Shown here: positions 35,272 to 43,560 of the stretch, one piece after another
How positions within the stretch are numbered: the stretch's first letter is position 1
Layout of the letters: each line of letters starts with the position of its first letter
Assembly (NCBI RefSeq): GCF_012163135.1
Contig: NZ_JAAVUP010000004.1
Coordinates: 1-64,000 of the forward strand
Length of the DNA stretch: 64,000 nt
Direction of reading: 5' to 3'
From: Neoroseomonas oryzicola
GTDB taxonomy: Bacteria; Pseudomonadota; Alphaproteobacteria; Acetobacterales; Acetobacteraceae
Made by a program: the position numbers and the translations under genes
The notes under the pieces: generated by a model
The model's input: only the letters and a program-made list of their open reading frames with translations
Told to the model about the DNA's origin: nothing
Database searches by the model: none

Positions 35272-37230
35272 TTAGGCTGGCAGGCCTTGCTTGATCCTCC
35301 TCTGCTGCAGAAGCCTCTCTGCGAGGCTAGGCAGGTCGACCGGCCAGAATGCCGCCGGCCGTGGCCGCATGGCTCCGAAAGCAGCGATCGGTCGGCAACT
35401 AGCCACCTGCATCGTCCATCGCGTGGGGAGCGCATCGGCGCCATAGGCAGCGCCGAGCAGAGCCCCACAGATGGCTCCATTCGTGTCCGTATCCCCGCCC
35501 ATCCCGACCGTGGCGACCAATGCCGCCTCAACGCTCGACGCATGCCAGAGCCGGTGGAAGGCGTTCTTCAAGGCATGGAGAACCCAGCCCTGGTTCGTCA
35601 CCGCATCCGTTACGCCGTTGCCCGCCTTGGCTGCGCGCAACACGTCCGCGATGGCAGGACTGCCCGAGGCCTCCGCTTCCGCCGCCCTATGCATCGCGTC
35701 CCTGTCACCGCCGGCAATGGCGACGGCAATGGCTGCTGCGAAGGCGCCAGACGCCGACCTGGTCACAGGGCTGGGATGGCTCAGCAGGGCGTCCTCCCGA
35801 GCTACCCGCGCAGCTTCCGCAGGATCGCGCGCCCAGATGCCGACCGGAGCTACACGCATCAGGGCGCCATTCGCCTCGCTCTCGGCATTCGCAGCAGCCC
35901 GCGCGGCTGCAGCGCGACCCGACTGGGCCATGAGAGCGGCACGGAAGGCGGTTCCGGTTGTCATGCCGCAATCGAAGGGGCCAGAGGCGAGCCAGTTCGC
36001 ATAGGCAGCCGCGACTGCATCGTCGCACCATTGGGAGCGGTCCGCGAGCACGCGCGCGAGCGCAAGGGCCAGCTCGCCGTCGTCGGTCGGCTGACCCGCA
36101 ATCGTGTCCCAGGTTCCCCCATCGGCAAGATCCTGGACCCCTGCGGGGTAGGAAGCCGAAATCGCCTTGGGAGTTTGGAACTCGACGAGGCTGCCAAGCG
36201 CGTCGCCGGAGATCAGGCCCAGTAGGCAGCCGACGGCCCTCGACAGGCTCGTCGCGTCTGCGATCCCGGGAACGATGGGCCGATGCTCTGCCACCTCACG
36301 TGGACCGCGACCCACGAGACGCCAGTTTCGCACAGCGAGTTCCGCCGCCGCCCCAATGGCGCCACCGAAACACTGGCCGACCTGACTATATCCGTCCTTG
36401 GTGTAGGAGACGTCGCTGCCAAGCTGATCGACAACGGTGCCGCCTGCCCCGAGGAGCAGCGCGTGCCCGGCAGCGTAGTCCCAACTGCACGGTCCATTGA
36501 GTGAGACGCCGGCAATGGCATCGCCGCAAGCGACGCGCGCAAGCCGATAGGCAATTGAGGGCAGTGCCACGAAGCGCGCTGGCGCGACGGCCTCAGCATT
36601 CTGGGTCGGCCATCCGCTCGCGGCCTGGCTGACGAATACAACGTCCCCCGGCTGAAGGCCGCGCTTCGGGAGAAGCTTCGGCAACGTCTCGCCATTGCGA
36701 ATGACCCCCGCGCGGCCTTCCGCCCAGGCAATGGTGTCCGAGCTGCGATCCGGCGGAAGTGGCGCGTGCACGACGCCGAGGACCGGTCGACCCGCCTTCA
36801 GTAGCGCGATCGAGACAGCCGTCCCGCGGTAGCCCTGAAGAAAGGCGCTGGTGCCGTCGTGTGGATCGACAACCCAGCAGTAGCCGCGGTTGGCAGCGAA
36901 GGCCATCCGGCGGTCTCGGGTCGCGCGGTCGTTGAAGCCGAAGTCTCCGGAGCAAACGGATACGCCCTGCCATTCGAAGGTTCGAAAGGGCTCTACCGGG
37001 GCCTCAGGCCAATATTCGTCGACGTGTGGGGTCTCCTCGCAGACCCAGCGCGTCGGGAAGAGGTCAACGAGGCGATCGCGGAGGAACAGCGCAATCTCGT
37101 CATCAATTGAGGCATGGCCGCGATTGCCGCGCGGCCCTTCAGTACGAAGGAATTCGTTCGCGAGCATACGGCCGGCTTGCTGCGCGATCTCGATGGTCTG
37201 TGGGAGAATGTCCTGTGCGATGTTCTTCAA
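35272..37230 (-). CDS. inositol-monophosphatase-like / ADP-ribosylglycohydrolase fusion
   Basis: A 652-residue two-enzyme fusion. Residues 1-295 are an IMPase-superfamily phosphatase with all metal motifs visible: E65-E66, DPHDGT at 122-127 and W250-D251. Residues about 330-645 are an ADP-ribosylglycohydrolase: GLISGDALGS, TDDGE at 382-386 and GGDTDT around 578-583. Start is TTG at 37230, supported by AAGGAGGA at ideal distance. The first half removes a phosphate, the second releases ADP-ribose; together they could process a phosphorylated ADP-ribose compound (speculative). It heads the minus-strand unit. Confidence 0.85.
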   Translation of the reverse strand: MKNIAQDILPQTIEIAQQAGRMLANEFLRTEGPRGNRGHASIDDEIALFLRDRLVDLFPTRWVCEETPHVDEYWPEAPVEPFRTFEWQGVSVCSGDFGFNDRATRDRRMAFAANRGYCWVVDPHDGTSAFLQGYRGTAVSIALLKAGRPVLGVVHAPLPPDRSSDTIAWAEGRAGVIRNGETLPKLLPKRGLQPGDVVFVSQAASGWPTQNAEAVAPARFVALPSIAYRLARVACGDAIAGVSLNGPCSWDYAAGHALLLGAGGTVVDQLGSDVSYTKDGYSQVGQCFGGAIGAAAELAVRNWRLVGRGPREVAEHRPIVPGIADATSLSRAVGCLLGLISGDALGSLVEFQTPKAISASYPAGVQDLADGGTWDTIAGQPTDDGELALALARVLADRSQWCDDAVAAAYANWLASGPFDCGMTTGTAFRAALMAQSGRAAAARAAANAESEANGALMRVAPVGIWARDPAEAARVAREDALLSHPSPVTRSASGAFAAAIAVAIAGGDRDAMHRAAEAEASGSPAIADVLRAAKAGNGVTDAVTNQGWVLHALKNAFHRLWHASSVEAALVATVGMGGDTDTNGAICGALLGAAYGADALPTRWTMQVASCRPIAAFGAMRPRPAAFWPVDLPSLAERLLQQRRIKQGLPA

Positions 37231-37280
37231 TATGATCCTCCTTGTGGATTTAGCTTGTGGAAGGCGCGCAAAAATACTTC

Positions 37281-37305
37281 GCCCCTCGAAGCGTATTCGA
37301 AGGGC
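37281..37305. promoter_or_regulatory. inverted repeat upstream of the fusion gene
   Basis: GCCCCTCGAA and TTCGAAGGGC, separated by GCGTA, lie 50 bp before the TTG start of the fusion gene. One base breaks the symmetry. It could be an operator or a leader hairpin. The rest of the gap 37,231-37,441 is AT-richer than its surroundings and probably contains the promoter. Confidence 0.4.
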
Positions 37306-37441
37306 GTGCAGCGATTAATTTTGAAGAGGCGCTTTGTATAAATGAAATTAGCTCTTGGTTCAACGATAATGCGCATTTTCGGACCGTCGAGTGGTACGCA
37401 GGTCCGTCGAGACGATCAGGTGGTCGAGCGACTTGGGGTGG

Positions 37442-37878
37442 TTATCCGACACTGATCAATGTTCGGCATAAGGGGATCCATGCCCCCAGCCCCCCTCTTG
37501 TCGAACTTATGATTATGGCTGGGAGGCATGAGCCGAAGGTAGCGCCACCTGCTGCGGTGTTCACCCCGGAGGCGTGAAGCATGGTGATGAGGTTGCCGGT
37601 CAGTTCGATGCGCTGCGGATCGCCCGGGTTATCGGGAGGCGAGATCACGACCCTCTCGATCAGCACCTTGGCGGCCTCAAACACCTCCTTGCGAACGTCG
37701 GCGTTAAGTGCCTCTACCGGGCGGCGATCTGCTGTGCGTAGACCGGGGCCATGTGGGGGGAGGGCTGGAGGAGCCGGCGGCGCCGCGACCGCCCAGTTTT
37801 CGAGTTCTCGCCGACGCGCTTCGAGTTCGTCCAGCTTCGCCCGCACGCCCGGCCCTGCGATCCCGTCTAGCATCGGGT
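37442..37878 (-). pseudogene. serine recombinase C-terminal fragment (second element relic)
   Basis: About 145 codons match the coiled-coil and tail of the recombinase at 13.6 kb: GPGVRAKLDELEARRRELEN against LQQKLDELRARRDALQAE, then AKVLIERVVISPPDNPGDPQ against ARALIDRVIVSPGDGPDDPP. The frame ends naturally with a LGAWIPLCRTLISVG tail. The catalytic and zinc-ribbon parts are missing; an IS5-type transposase fragment replaces them upstream. It preserves the un-recombined tail with which the first recombinase can be compared. Confidence 0.8.
37461..37506. other. complete att-like palindrome (P-P' type)
   Basis: GTTCGGCATAAGGGGA (37461-37476) and, inverted, GTTCGACAAGAGGGGG (37491-37506) flank a GCCCC core. 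The left arm matches the element arm at 40,604 and the right arm matches the element arm at 11,982. It lies inside the recombinase relic's last codons. Confidence 0.7.
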
Positions 37879-38147
37879 CGGCCAGCCCCCAGGCCAAGGA
37901 AGCGCATGAAGGACAGACGGTCCTTGATCACGTACTCGCAGCGCTCGTCGGACAGCCCGTGCCTTGCGTGCAGTAGCAGCATCTTGAACATCAACACGTG
38001 ATCGAAGGAGGGTCGGTCACCTTGGGCACCGTCCGCGCGCGGCGCCGCCCACTCCAACGCAGCGCGCAAAATGGCGAAATTCACCAGCGCTGCGATCCGC
38101 TCGAGGTCGTCATTCTTCGGATACAGCTCGCGCAGCCTCTCCTCCAC
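37876..38147 (-). pseudogene. IS5-family transposase N-terminal fragment
   Basis: About 90 codons from VEERLRELYPKNDDLERIAA through a SDERCEYVIKDRLSFMRFLG segment, the N-terminal part of a common IS5-family transposase. After LADP the sequence changes to the recombinase relic, with a one-base frame change at the border. The catalytic DDE domain is absent. It differs from the transposase at the window's left edge. Confidence 0.8.
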
Positions 38148-38212
38148 ATCGAAGAAACCAGGCCGCCGAACTGATGCGCGGGGGTCAGGTCATTGTTTGT
38201 GCGGCGCGATCC

Positions 38213-39400
38213 TTACTCCAGCAGGGCGGCGATAGCGGACGCCCAGGGCTGGCTCACAGCGACGAGGTCCGATACTCTTGGATTTCGTCCGTTAACCTTC
38301 ACCTTCCAGTTCCAAGGGTTCTCGTCGATCATCGCCTGACCGCCGATGGCGCCCGCGACGGACATGAGATAAGCCTTCAGCTTATCTCCGAGCCCTGCGT
38401 CGATGAGAGCCGGTCGTGCTGGGCTGATCGTCACGGAGCCGTTGCGTTCAACGTACGCTAGGGCGACAGCTTGGCCCTCCCGGGTGGGTCCTCGTACTGC
38501 AAGCATGGAACGGCAGTCGGTCCAGACCCCGAGCTGCTCAAGCTCTGCCAGGCAGGTGCGCAGCCGTTCTGGCAGAGAGGGATCAACCTGGGCTAGTTCC
38601 CGGAAGAAGTCTTCCTCGGTCAGGGTGCGTCGTCCAGCGTCCGAGGTCGCCTCAGTAACGATGACAGACCTCGCCTCGTCGATGCGAACGATGTTCCGCT
38701 CGACCGACTTCATGCGATGCATCAGGCGGGGTGTCATGAAGAAGCGCCCCGGCACGTCGCCCCGATAGCATCCGATCTCAACAATTCCGATCTCGAACGG
38801 AAGACCTGGCAGAGCGCGAAGATCGTCGACGAGTAGCCGAAGGCTCGGAGGAACCGTGTCGAGCGCCAGGATTAGCAGCACTCGCCCCAGGTGCAGGTTA
38901 TGATCAACAGCTTCCGCGAAAGCGGCCGGATCGATGCCGGCTGGTGCGCCGACAGCCTCGTAAATGGTCGCAGGGCCGGACGGTGTGAGAACGCCGCTTC
39001 GTTGCCCGAGCAGTTGGCGCTCGAGGCCGTCGTAGCCCAGCCGTCGAAGCGCGCCCGCATACTCGAGCGCCTGGGCCACGATCTCGCGGCGGGCCTCGCT
39101 GTTTCGGCCGAGTTTTACCTCCACAAGCACCACGCCGCCGAGCGGCGAGATGCCGAATAGGTCGATTGCGCGCGTCCCCCCATCCAGGAGGAGTTCCTTG
39201 GCGAGGGGCCTGAACTCGTGGAAGAGCGGGTCGACGTCTCCGGCCAGCAGAAGATCCGGGTTCTCGAAGAGCCGGTCCTGCAGCCAAGCTTCGGGCGACT
39301 GACCGCCCCCACCGGGCGGCTGACAGACCCCACGGGAGATCTGGAAGCGGTGAAGCCGGTGACCCTTGGGGTTCTGTTCATTGTCGAATTCGTAGATCAT
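38213..39400 (-). CDS. PD-(D/E)XK nuclease-like protein
   Basis: A 395-residue protein. Near the N-terminus RAIDLFGISPLGGVVLVEVK places D80, E94 and K96 in the spacing of the PD-(D/E)XK nuclease core, followed by REIVAQALEYAGAL, a helix typical of such enzymes. The C-terminal 200 residues have no recognised domain. It could be a nuclease effector or a repair protein. It stands alone between an IS relic and the broken XRE gene. Confidence 0.6.
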   Translation of the reverse strand: MIYEFDNEQNPKGHRLHRFQISRGVCQPPGGGGQSPEAWLQDRLFENPDLLLAGDVDPLFHEFRPLAKELLLDGGTRAIDLFGISPLGGVVLVEVKLGRNSEARREIVAQALEYAGALRRLGYDGLERQLLGQRSGVLTPSGPATIYEAVGAPAGIDPAAFAEAVDHNLHLGRVLLILALDTVPPSLRLLVDDLRALPGLPFEIGIVEIGCYRGDVPGRFFMTPRLMHRMKSVERNIVRIDEARSVIVTEATSDAGRRTLTEEDFFRELAQVDPSLPERLRTCLAELEQLGVWTDCRSMLAVRGPTREGQAVALAYVERNGSVTISPARPALIDAGLGDKLKAYLMSVAGAIGGQAMIDENPWNWKVKVNGRNPRVSDLVAVSQPWASAIAALLE

Positions 39401-39508
39401 GCACGCACCCCTCTGTGACCTCGGCGAGGCGATCGAGCGTATCCAATTCTGGGCTATCCGAGCCGAGGTTTGTAACGAGCAAGCCGCTTAGAATGGATTG
39501 GCCCCTCC

Positions 39509-39720
39509 ATGCGACGCGCGCGCCGTTCGCCTCGCCGACCAGGGCTGAAGGAAGTCTTCGTTGCCAAACGCAATGTGGCGGGGCTGACGCAGACCGAACT
39601 GGCGATCCGCATCGGGCGCCCCTAGAGTTTTCTCTCCGAGTACGAGATCGGGGAGCGACAACTCAACGTTATCGAGTGCATCGAGGTCGCGGTGGATCCG
39701 AGCACCGAGCAGGTGACGAT
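39509..39720 (+). pseudogene. XRE-family HTH regulator interrupted by an amber codon
   Basis: The frame starts MRRARRSPRPGLKEVFVAKR, continues with LTQTELAIRIGRP, meets TAG at 39623-39625 (codon 39) and continues in the same frame with SFLSEYEIGERQLNVIECIE. Homologous regulators usually have Gln at that site (GRPQS), so one C-to-T change explains the break. The frame remains open to 39,856 but the end of homology is nearer 39,720. Confidence 0.75.
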
Positions 39721-39807
39721 CGTCAGGGCACCGTGCCGTGCTTTCTGCGCAGGCCTCCGGCAGTATCTAGTTGTTGAGTATGCTGCCGGCTCCAGATGGA
39801 GGGCCCG

Positions 39808-40305
39808 ATGGAGCTTTACCCAGGCCGCTGGTTGCGCGACCCGGATCAGCCGATAGACTTGCCGGACCTAGCCGGGGTCATCTTGGCTAACTGGACCTTT
39901 CGCCAAGAAGGACAGGCAAGCGACGTGGTTGCCTGGCATCAGTACCTTCTGACGCTACTGCTGACAGAGTTCGGCGTGGGGTGGGAGGACGACATCGGCC
40001 CGCGCGAGGCGCAGCTTCGTGGGTTGCCGCTGATCGCCCGCCGCCTACCGCGCCTATACGCATCGATCCCTGATCCAACCGACGGAGTATTCGAGTACAC
40101 CCCTCGCTCCGGCGAGCAGGCCGTCCTTGACCATCATCTGCCCTGCATCACCCAAGCGGCAGACGCGTTGCGCAGCGCTTGGCGTGCGTTCTTGTGCGAT
40201 CTGCTTCTGCTTCGGTGGCCGGGGGCGCGATCGAGGACTACCACCCTACGCCGTCTGCGCGACGCTGGCCTCCCTGATCGGCCTGAGAAGGATGACGTAT
40301 TCTGA
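39808..40305 (+). CDS. unknown 165-residue protein
   Basis: It starts MELYPGRWLRDPDQPIDLPD; the ATG at 39808 has GGAGGG just upstream, better than the ATG 12 nt earlier. It contains the segments VVAWHQYLLTLLLTEFGVGW and AADALRSAWRAFLCDLLLLR, probably helical. No domain recognised. Last gene before the right end of the island. Confidence 0.5.
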   Translation: MELYPGRWLRDPDQPIDLPDLAGVILANWTFRQEGQASDVVAWHQYLLTLLLTEFGVGWEDDIGPREAQLRGLPLIARRLPRLYASIPDPTDGVFEYTPRSGEQAVLDHHLPCITQAADALRSAWRAFLCDLLLLRWPGARSRTTTLRRLRDAGLPDRPEKDDVF

Positions 40306-40523
40306 GCCGATCAGCTGGGCGACCTGCCGCTGCTTGGGGATGCACCGGCTATAAGAGAGTTGGACCATGCGGACCCGCCTCCGCTCAGTGGACTGCAAAA
40401 GGCGGCGCCAAAGCCGAGATATCTCTCGTTCTTTGGCAAAGCCTGAACCGGTCCGCGGTCAAGGGTGGCTTCGTGTTGACGCGGTTTCGCGCAGGCTGAT
40501 GCCGACCCCCGCATCATCCGACG

Positions 40524-40563
40524 AGCAGCAAATCAAGATGTCAGCGCATCCCCGATTTGAACC
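40524..40563. repeat. second copy of the 40-bp degenerate repeat
   Basis: Matches 33285-33324 at 36 of 40 bases in direct orientation. It lies 41 bp inside the right att site. Confidence 0.7.
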
Positions 40564-40603
40564 TGTCATCGGGCTTGAAGCAGGTTAGGGAGGAGACATT
40601 CGA

Positions 40604-40650
40604 GTTCGGTACAAGGGGATCCAGGCCCCGATCCCCCTCCCTTCTCTGGT
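40604..40650. other. attR of the genomic island (P-B' type)
   Basis: The element arm GTTCGGTACAAGGGGA (40604-40619) matches the left arm of the internal att site at 14 of 16 positions. It is followed by TCCAGGCCCC and then a chromosomal arm GATCCCCCTCCC. On the minus strand the element arm carries the missing recombinase tail, ending in TAA at 40587-40585. Confidence 0.7.
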
Positions 40651-40687
40651 CACGGGCAACGGCCACGGCGGCCGGACCCAAAATCCC

Positions 40688-40734
40688 AAAGAAGGTTGAG
40701 GGGGGTGAAGGGGGGAGAAGTTCCCTTCTCCCCC
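40688..40734. repeat. dispersed hairpin repeat, copy A
   Basis: AAAGAAGGTTGAGGGGGG is followed by a 10-bp perfect hairpin GGGGGAGAAG-TTCC-CTTCTCCCCC (40711-40734). It lies just downstream of the asd stop and could act as its terminator, although no T-run follows. Two more copies lie at 58.4-58.5 kb. Confidence 0.85.
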
Positions 40735-40743
40735 TTCCGCGTC

Positions 40744-41757
<1,014 letters not shown>

Positions 41758-41934
41758 GTCCCTCTCTGTCCTTTCGACGGCTGGAAGGGGCCGGTTGCAT
41801 AGCGCAACGGCCGAGCAAGACCAATGCTTTCCTGGGAATGCCGCCCCGGGCGGGGGGCATGGCGGCCCCCGGGGTCGCGTCCGGGCGCCGGGCCACCTAT
41901 AACGCCCCTCCGCTGTGATGATGAGTTCGACCCC

Positions 41935-43560
41935 GTGACGATCGCGCCGACCGACCTTTCCGCCGCCCGCGCCTGGCCCTTCGAGGAAGCCCGCAAGGTG
42001 GCCGCGCGCCTGGAAAAATCGGGCAAGGACGTCGCGCTGTTCGAGACCGGCTACGGCCCGTCCGGCCTGCCGCACATCGGCACCTTCGGGGAGGTGGCGC
42101 GCACCACCTGGGTGCGCCGCGCCTTCGAGCTGCTGACCGGCAAGCGTTCCCGCCTGATCGCCTTCAGCGACGACATGGACGGGCTGCGCAAGGTGCCGGA
42201 CAACGTGCCGAACAAGGAGATGCTGGCGACGCATCTCGGCCGGCCGGTGACTGCCGTGCCCGATCCCTTCGGCACGCATGAGAGCTTCGGGCACCACAAC
42301 AACGCGCGACTGCGCGCCTTCCTCGACGCCTTCGGCTTCGAATACGAATTCGCGTCCTCCTCGGACTACTACAAGTCCGGCCGCTTCGATGCCGCGCTGA
42401 TCCGCATGGCGGAGAGGCATGAGGAAGTGCGCGCGGTGATCCTGCCGACGCTTGGGCCGGAGCGGCGCGCGACCTATTCGCCCTTCCTGCCCATCCATCC
42501 GAAGACCGGCATCGTGATGCAGGTGCCGATGGAGGAGGTGCGGCCGGCCGAGGACCTGCTGATCTGGCGCGACCCGGCGGACGGAACGCGCCACGCGACG
42601 CGGATCACCGGCGGGCACTGCAAGGCGCAGTGGAAGGCGGATTGGGCGCTGCGCTGGTTCGCCCTCGGCGTCGACTATGAGATGTCGGGCAAGGACCTGA
42701 TCGATTCCGTGAAGCTGTCCTCGGCGATCTGCCGGGTGCTGGGCGGGGAACCGCCGGAGACCTTCACCTACGAACTGTTCCTCGACGCCGAGGGGCAGAA
42801 GATCAGCAAGTCCAAGGGAAATGGGCTGACCATCGAGGAATGGCTGCGCTATGCGCCGCCCGAGAGCCTCGCGCAGTTCATGTTCAACCAGCCGCAGCGG
42901 GCGAAGCGGCTGTACTTCGACCAGATCCCCCGCGCGGTGGACGAATACCTGCAGCATCGCGCGCGGCTGCGCGTCGCGGCGGACCCGGCGGTGCCGGCCT
43001 GGCATATCCATGGCGGGGCGGCGCCGAACGACCCGGAGCCGCCCGTGTCCTTCACCATGCTGCTGAACCTCGCGAGCGTGGTGAATGCGGACGATCCGGA
43101 GATCCTGTGGGGGTTCCTCGCGCGCTACGCGCCGGGGGCGACGCCGCGGACGCAGCCGCTGCTCGGTAAGCTGGTCGAGCACGCGGTGCACTACTACCGG
43201 GACTTCGTCGCGCCGACGAAGCGCTTCCGCGAGCCGAGCCCGGCGGAACGCGAGGCGCTGCACGCGCTGATGGCCGCGCTGCGCGACCGCGCGGCGGACC
43301 TCGAGGCGATGGAGCCGGAGGAGCGCGCCCGCGCGATCCAGGACCTGGTCTATGACGCGGGCCGCCGCGAGCCCTTCCTGCAGCCGAACAAGGACGGGTC
43401 GATGGGTGTCTCCCGCGCCTGGTTCAACGCGCTGTACCAGGTGCTGCTGGGGCAGGAGGAAGGGCCGCGCTTCGGCGGCTTCGTGGCGCTGTACGGCATC
43501 GCCGGCACGATCGGGTTGATCGAGACGGCGCTCGCGCGCGGGGAGACGCCGGTCGCGTGA
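41935..43560 (+). CDS. lysK: lysine--tRNA ligase, class I
   Basis: A 541-residue class I lysyl-tRNA synthetase, the archaeal-type enzyme also used by many alphaproteobacteria. The HIGH box appears as LPHIGTFGE near residue 40 and KMSKS as [12 protein letters not shown] at 41935 is chosen; nearby ATGs at 41918 and 41921 are out of frame. Its stop overlaps the GTG of the mprF-like gene, so the enzyme that makes Lys-tRNA is coupled to a protein family that uses it. Confidence 0.94.
   Translation: MTIAPTDLSAARAWPFEEARKVAARLEKSGKDVALFETGYGPSGLPHIGTFGEVARTTWVRRAFELLTGKRSRLIAFSDDMDGLRKVPDNVPNKEMLATHLGRPVTAVPDPFGTHESFGHHNNARLRAFLDAFGFEYEFASSSDYYKSGRFDAALIRMAERHEEVRAVILPTLGPERRATYSPFLPIHPKTGIVMQVPMEEVRPAEDLLIWRDPADGTRHATRITGGHCKAQWKADWALRWFALGVDYEMSGKDLIDSVKLSSAICRVLGGEPPETFTYELFLDAEGQKISKSKGNGLTIEEWLRYAPPESLAQFMFNQPQRAKRLYFDQIPRAVDEYLQHRARLRVAADPAVPAWHIHGGAAPNDPEPPVSFTMLLNLASVVNADDPEILWGFLARYAPGATPRTQPLLGKLVEHAVHYYRDFVAPTKRFREPSPAEREALHALMAALRDRAADLEAMEPEERARAIQDLVYDAGRREPFLQPNKDGSMGVSRAWFNALYQVLLGQEEGPRFGGFVALYGIAGTIGLIETALARGETPVA

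Larger units (their letters stand above)
11974..40629. mobile_element. serine-recombinase-type genomic island carrying defence genes
   Basis: The stretch between the two att-like sites is about 28.7 kb. It starts with a recombinase operon, carries restriction-modification and other accessory genes, several relics, and blocks of lower GC (notably 29.8-32.3 kb) than the flanks. The flanks are ordinary core genes (helicase and asd) on the same strand. No conjugation or replication genes are seen, so it would be an integrative element mobilised only by its own recombinases or by outside help. Boundaries are inferred from sequence alignment by eye. Confidence 0.75.

Noticed and set aside
39415..39777. 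120-codon plus frame overlapping the XRE relic
   Set aside because: Out of frame with the recognisable HTH and Arg/Ser-rich; a shadow of the broken regulator gene.
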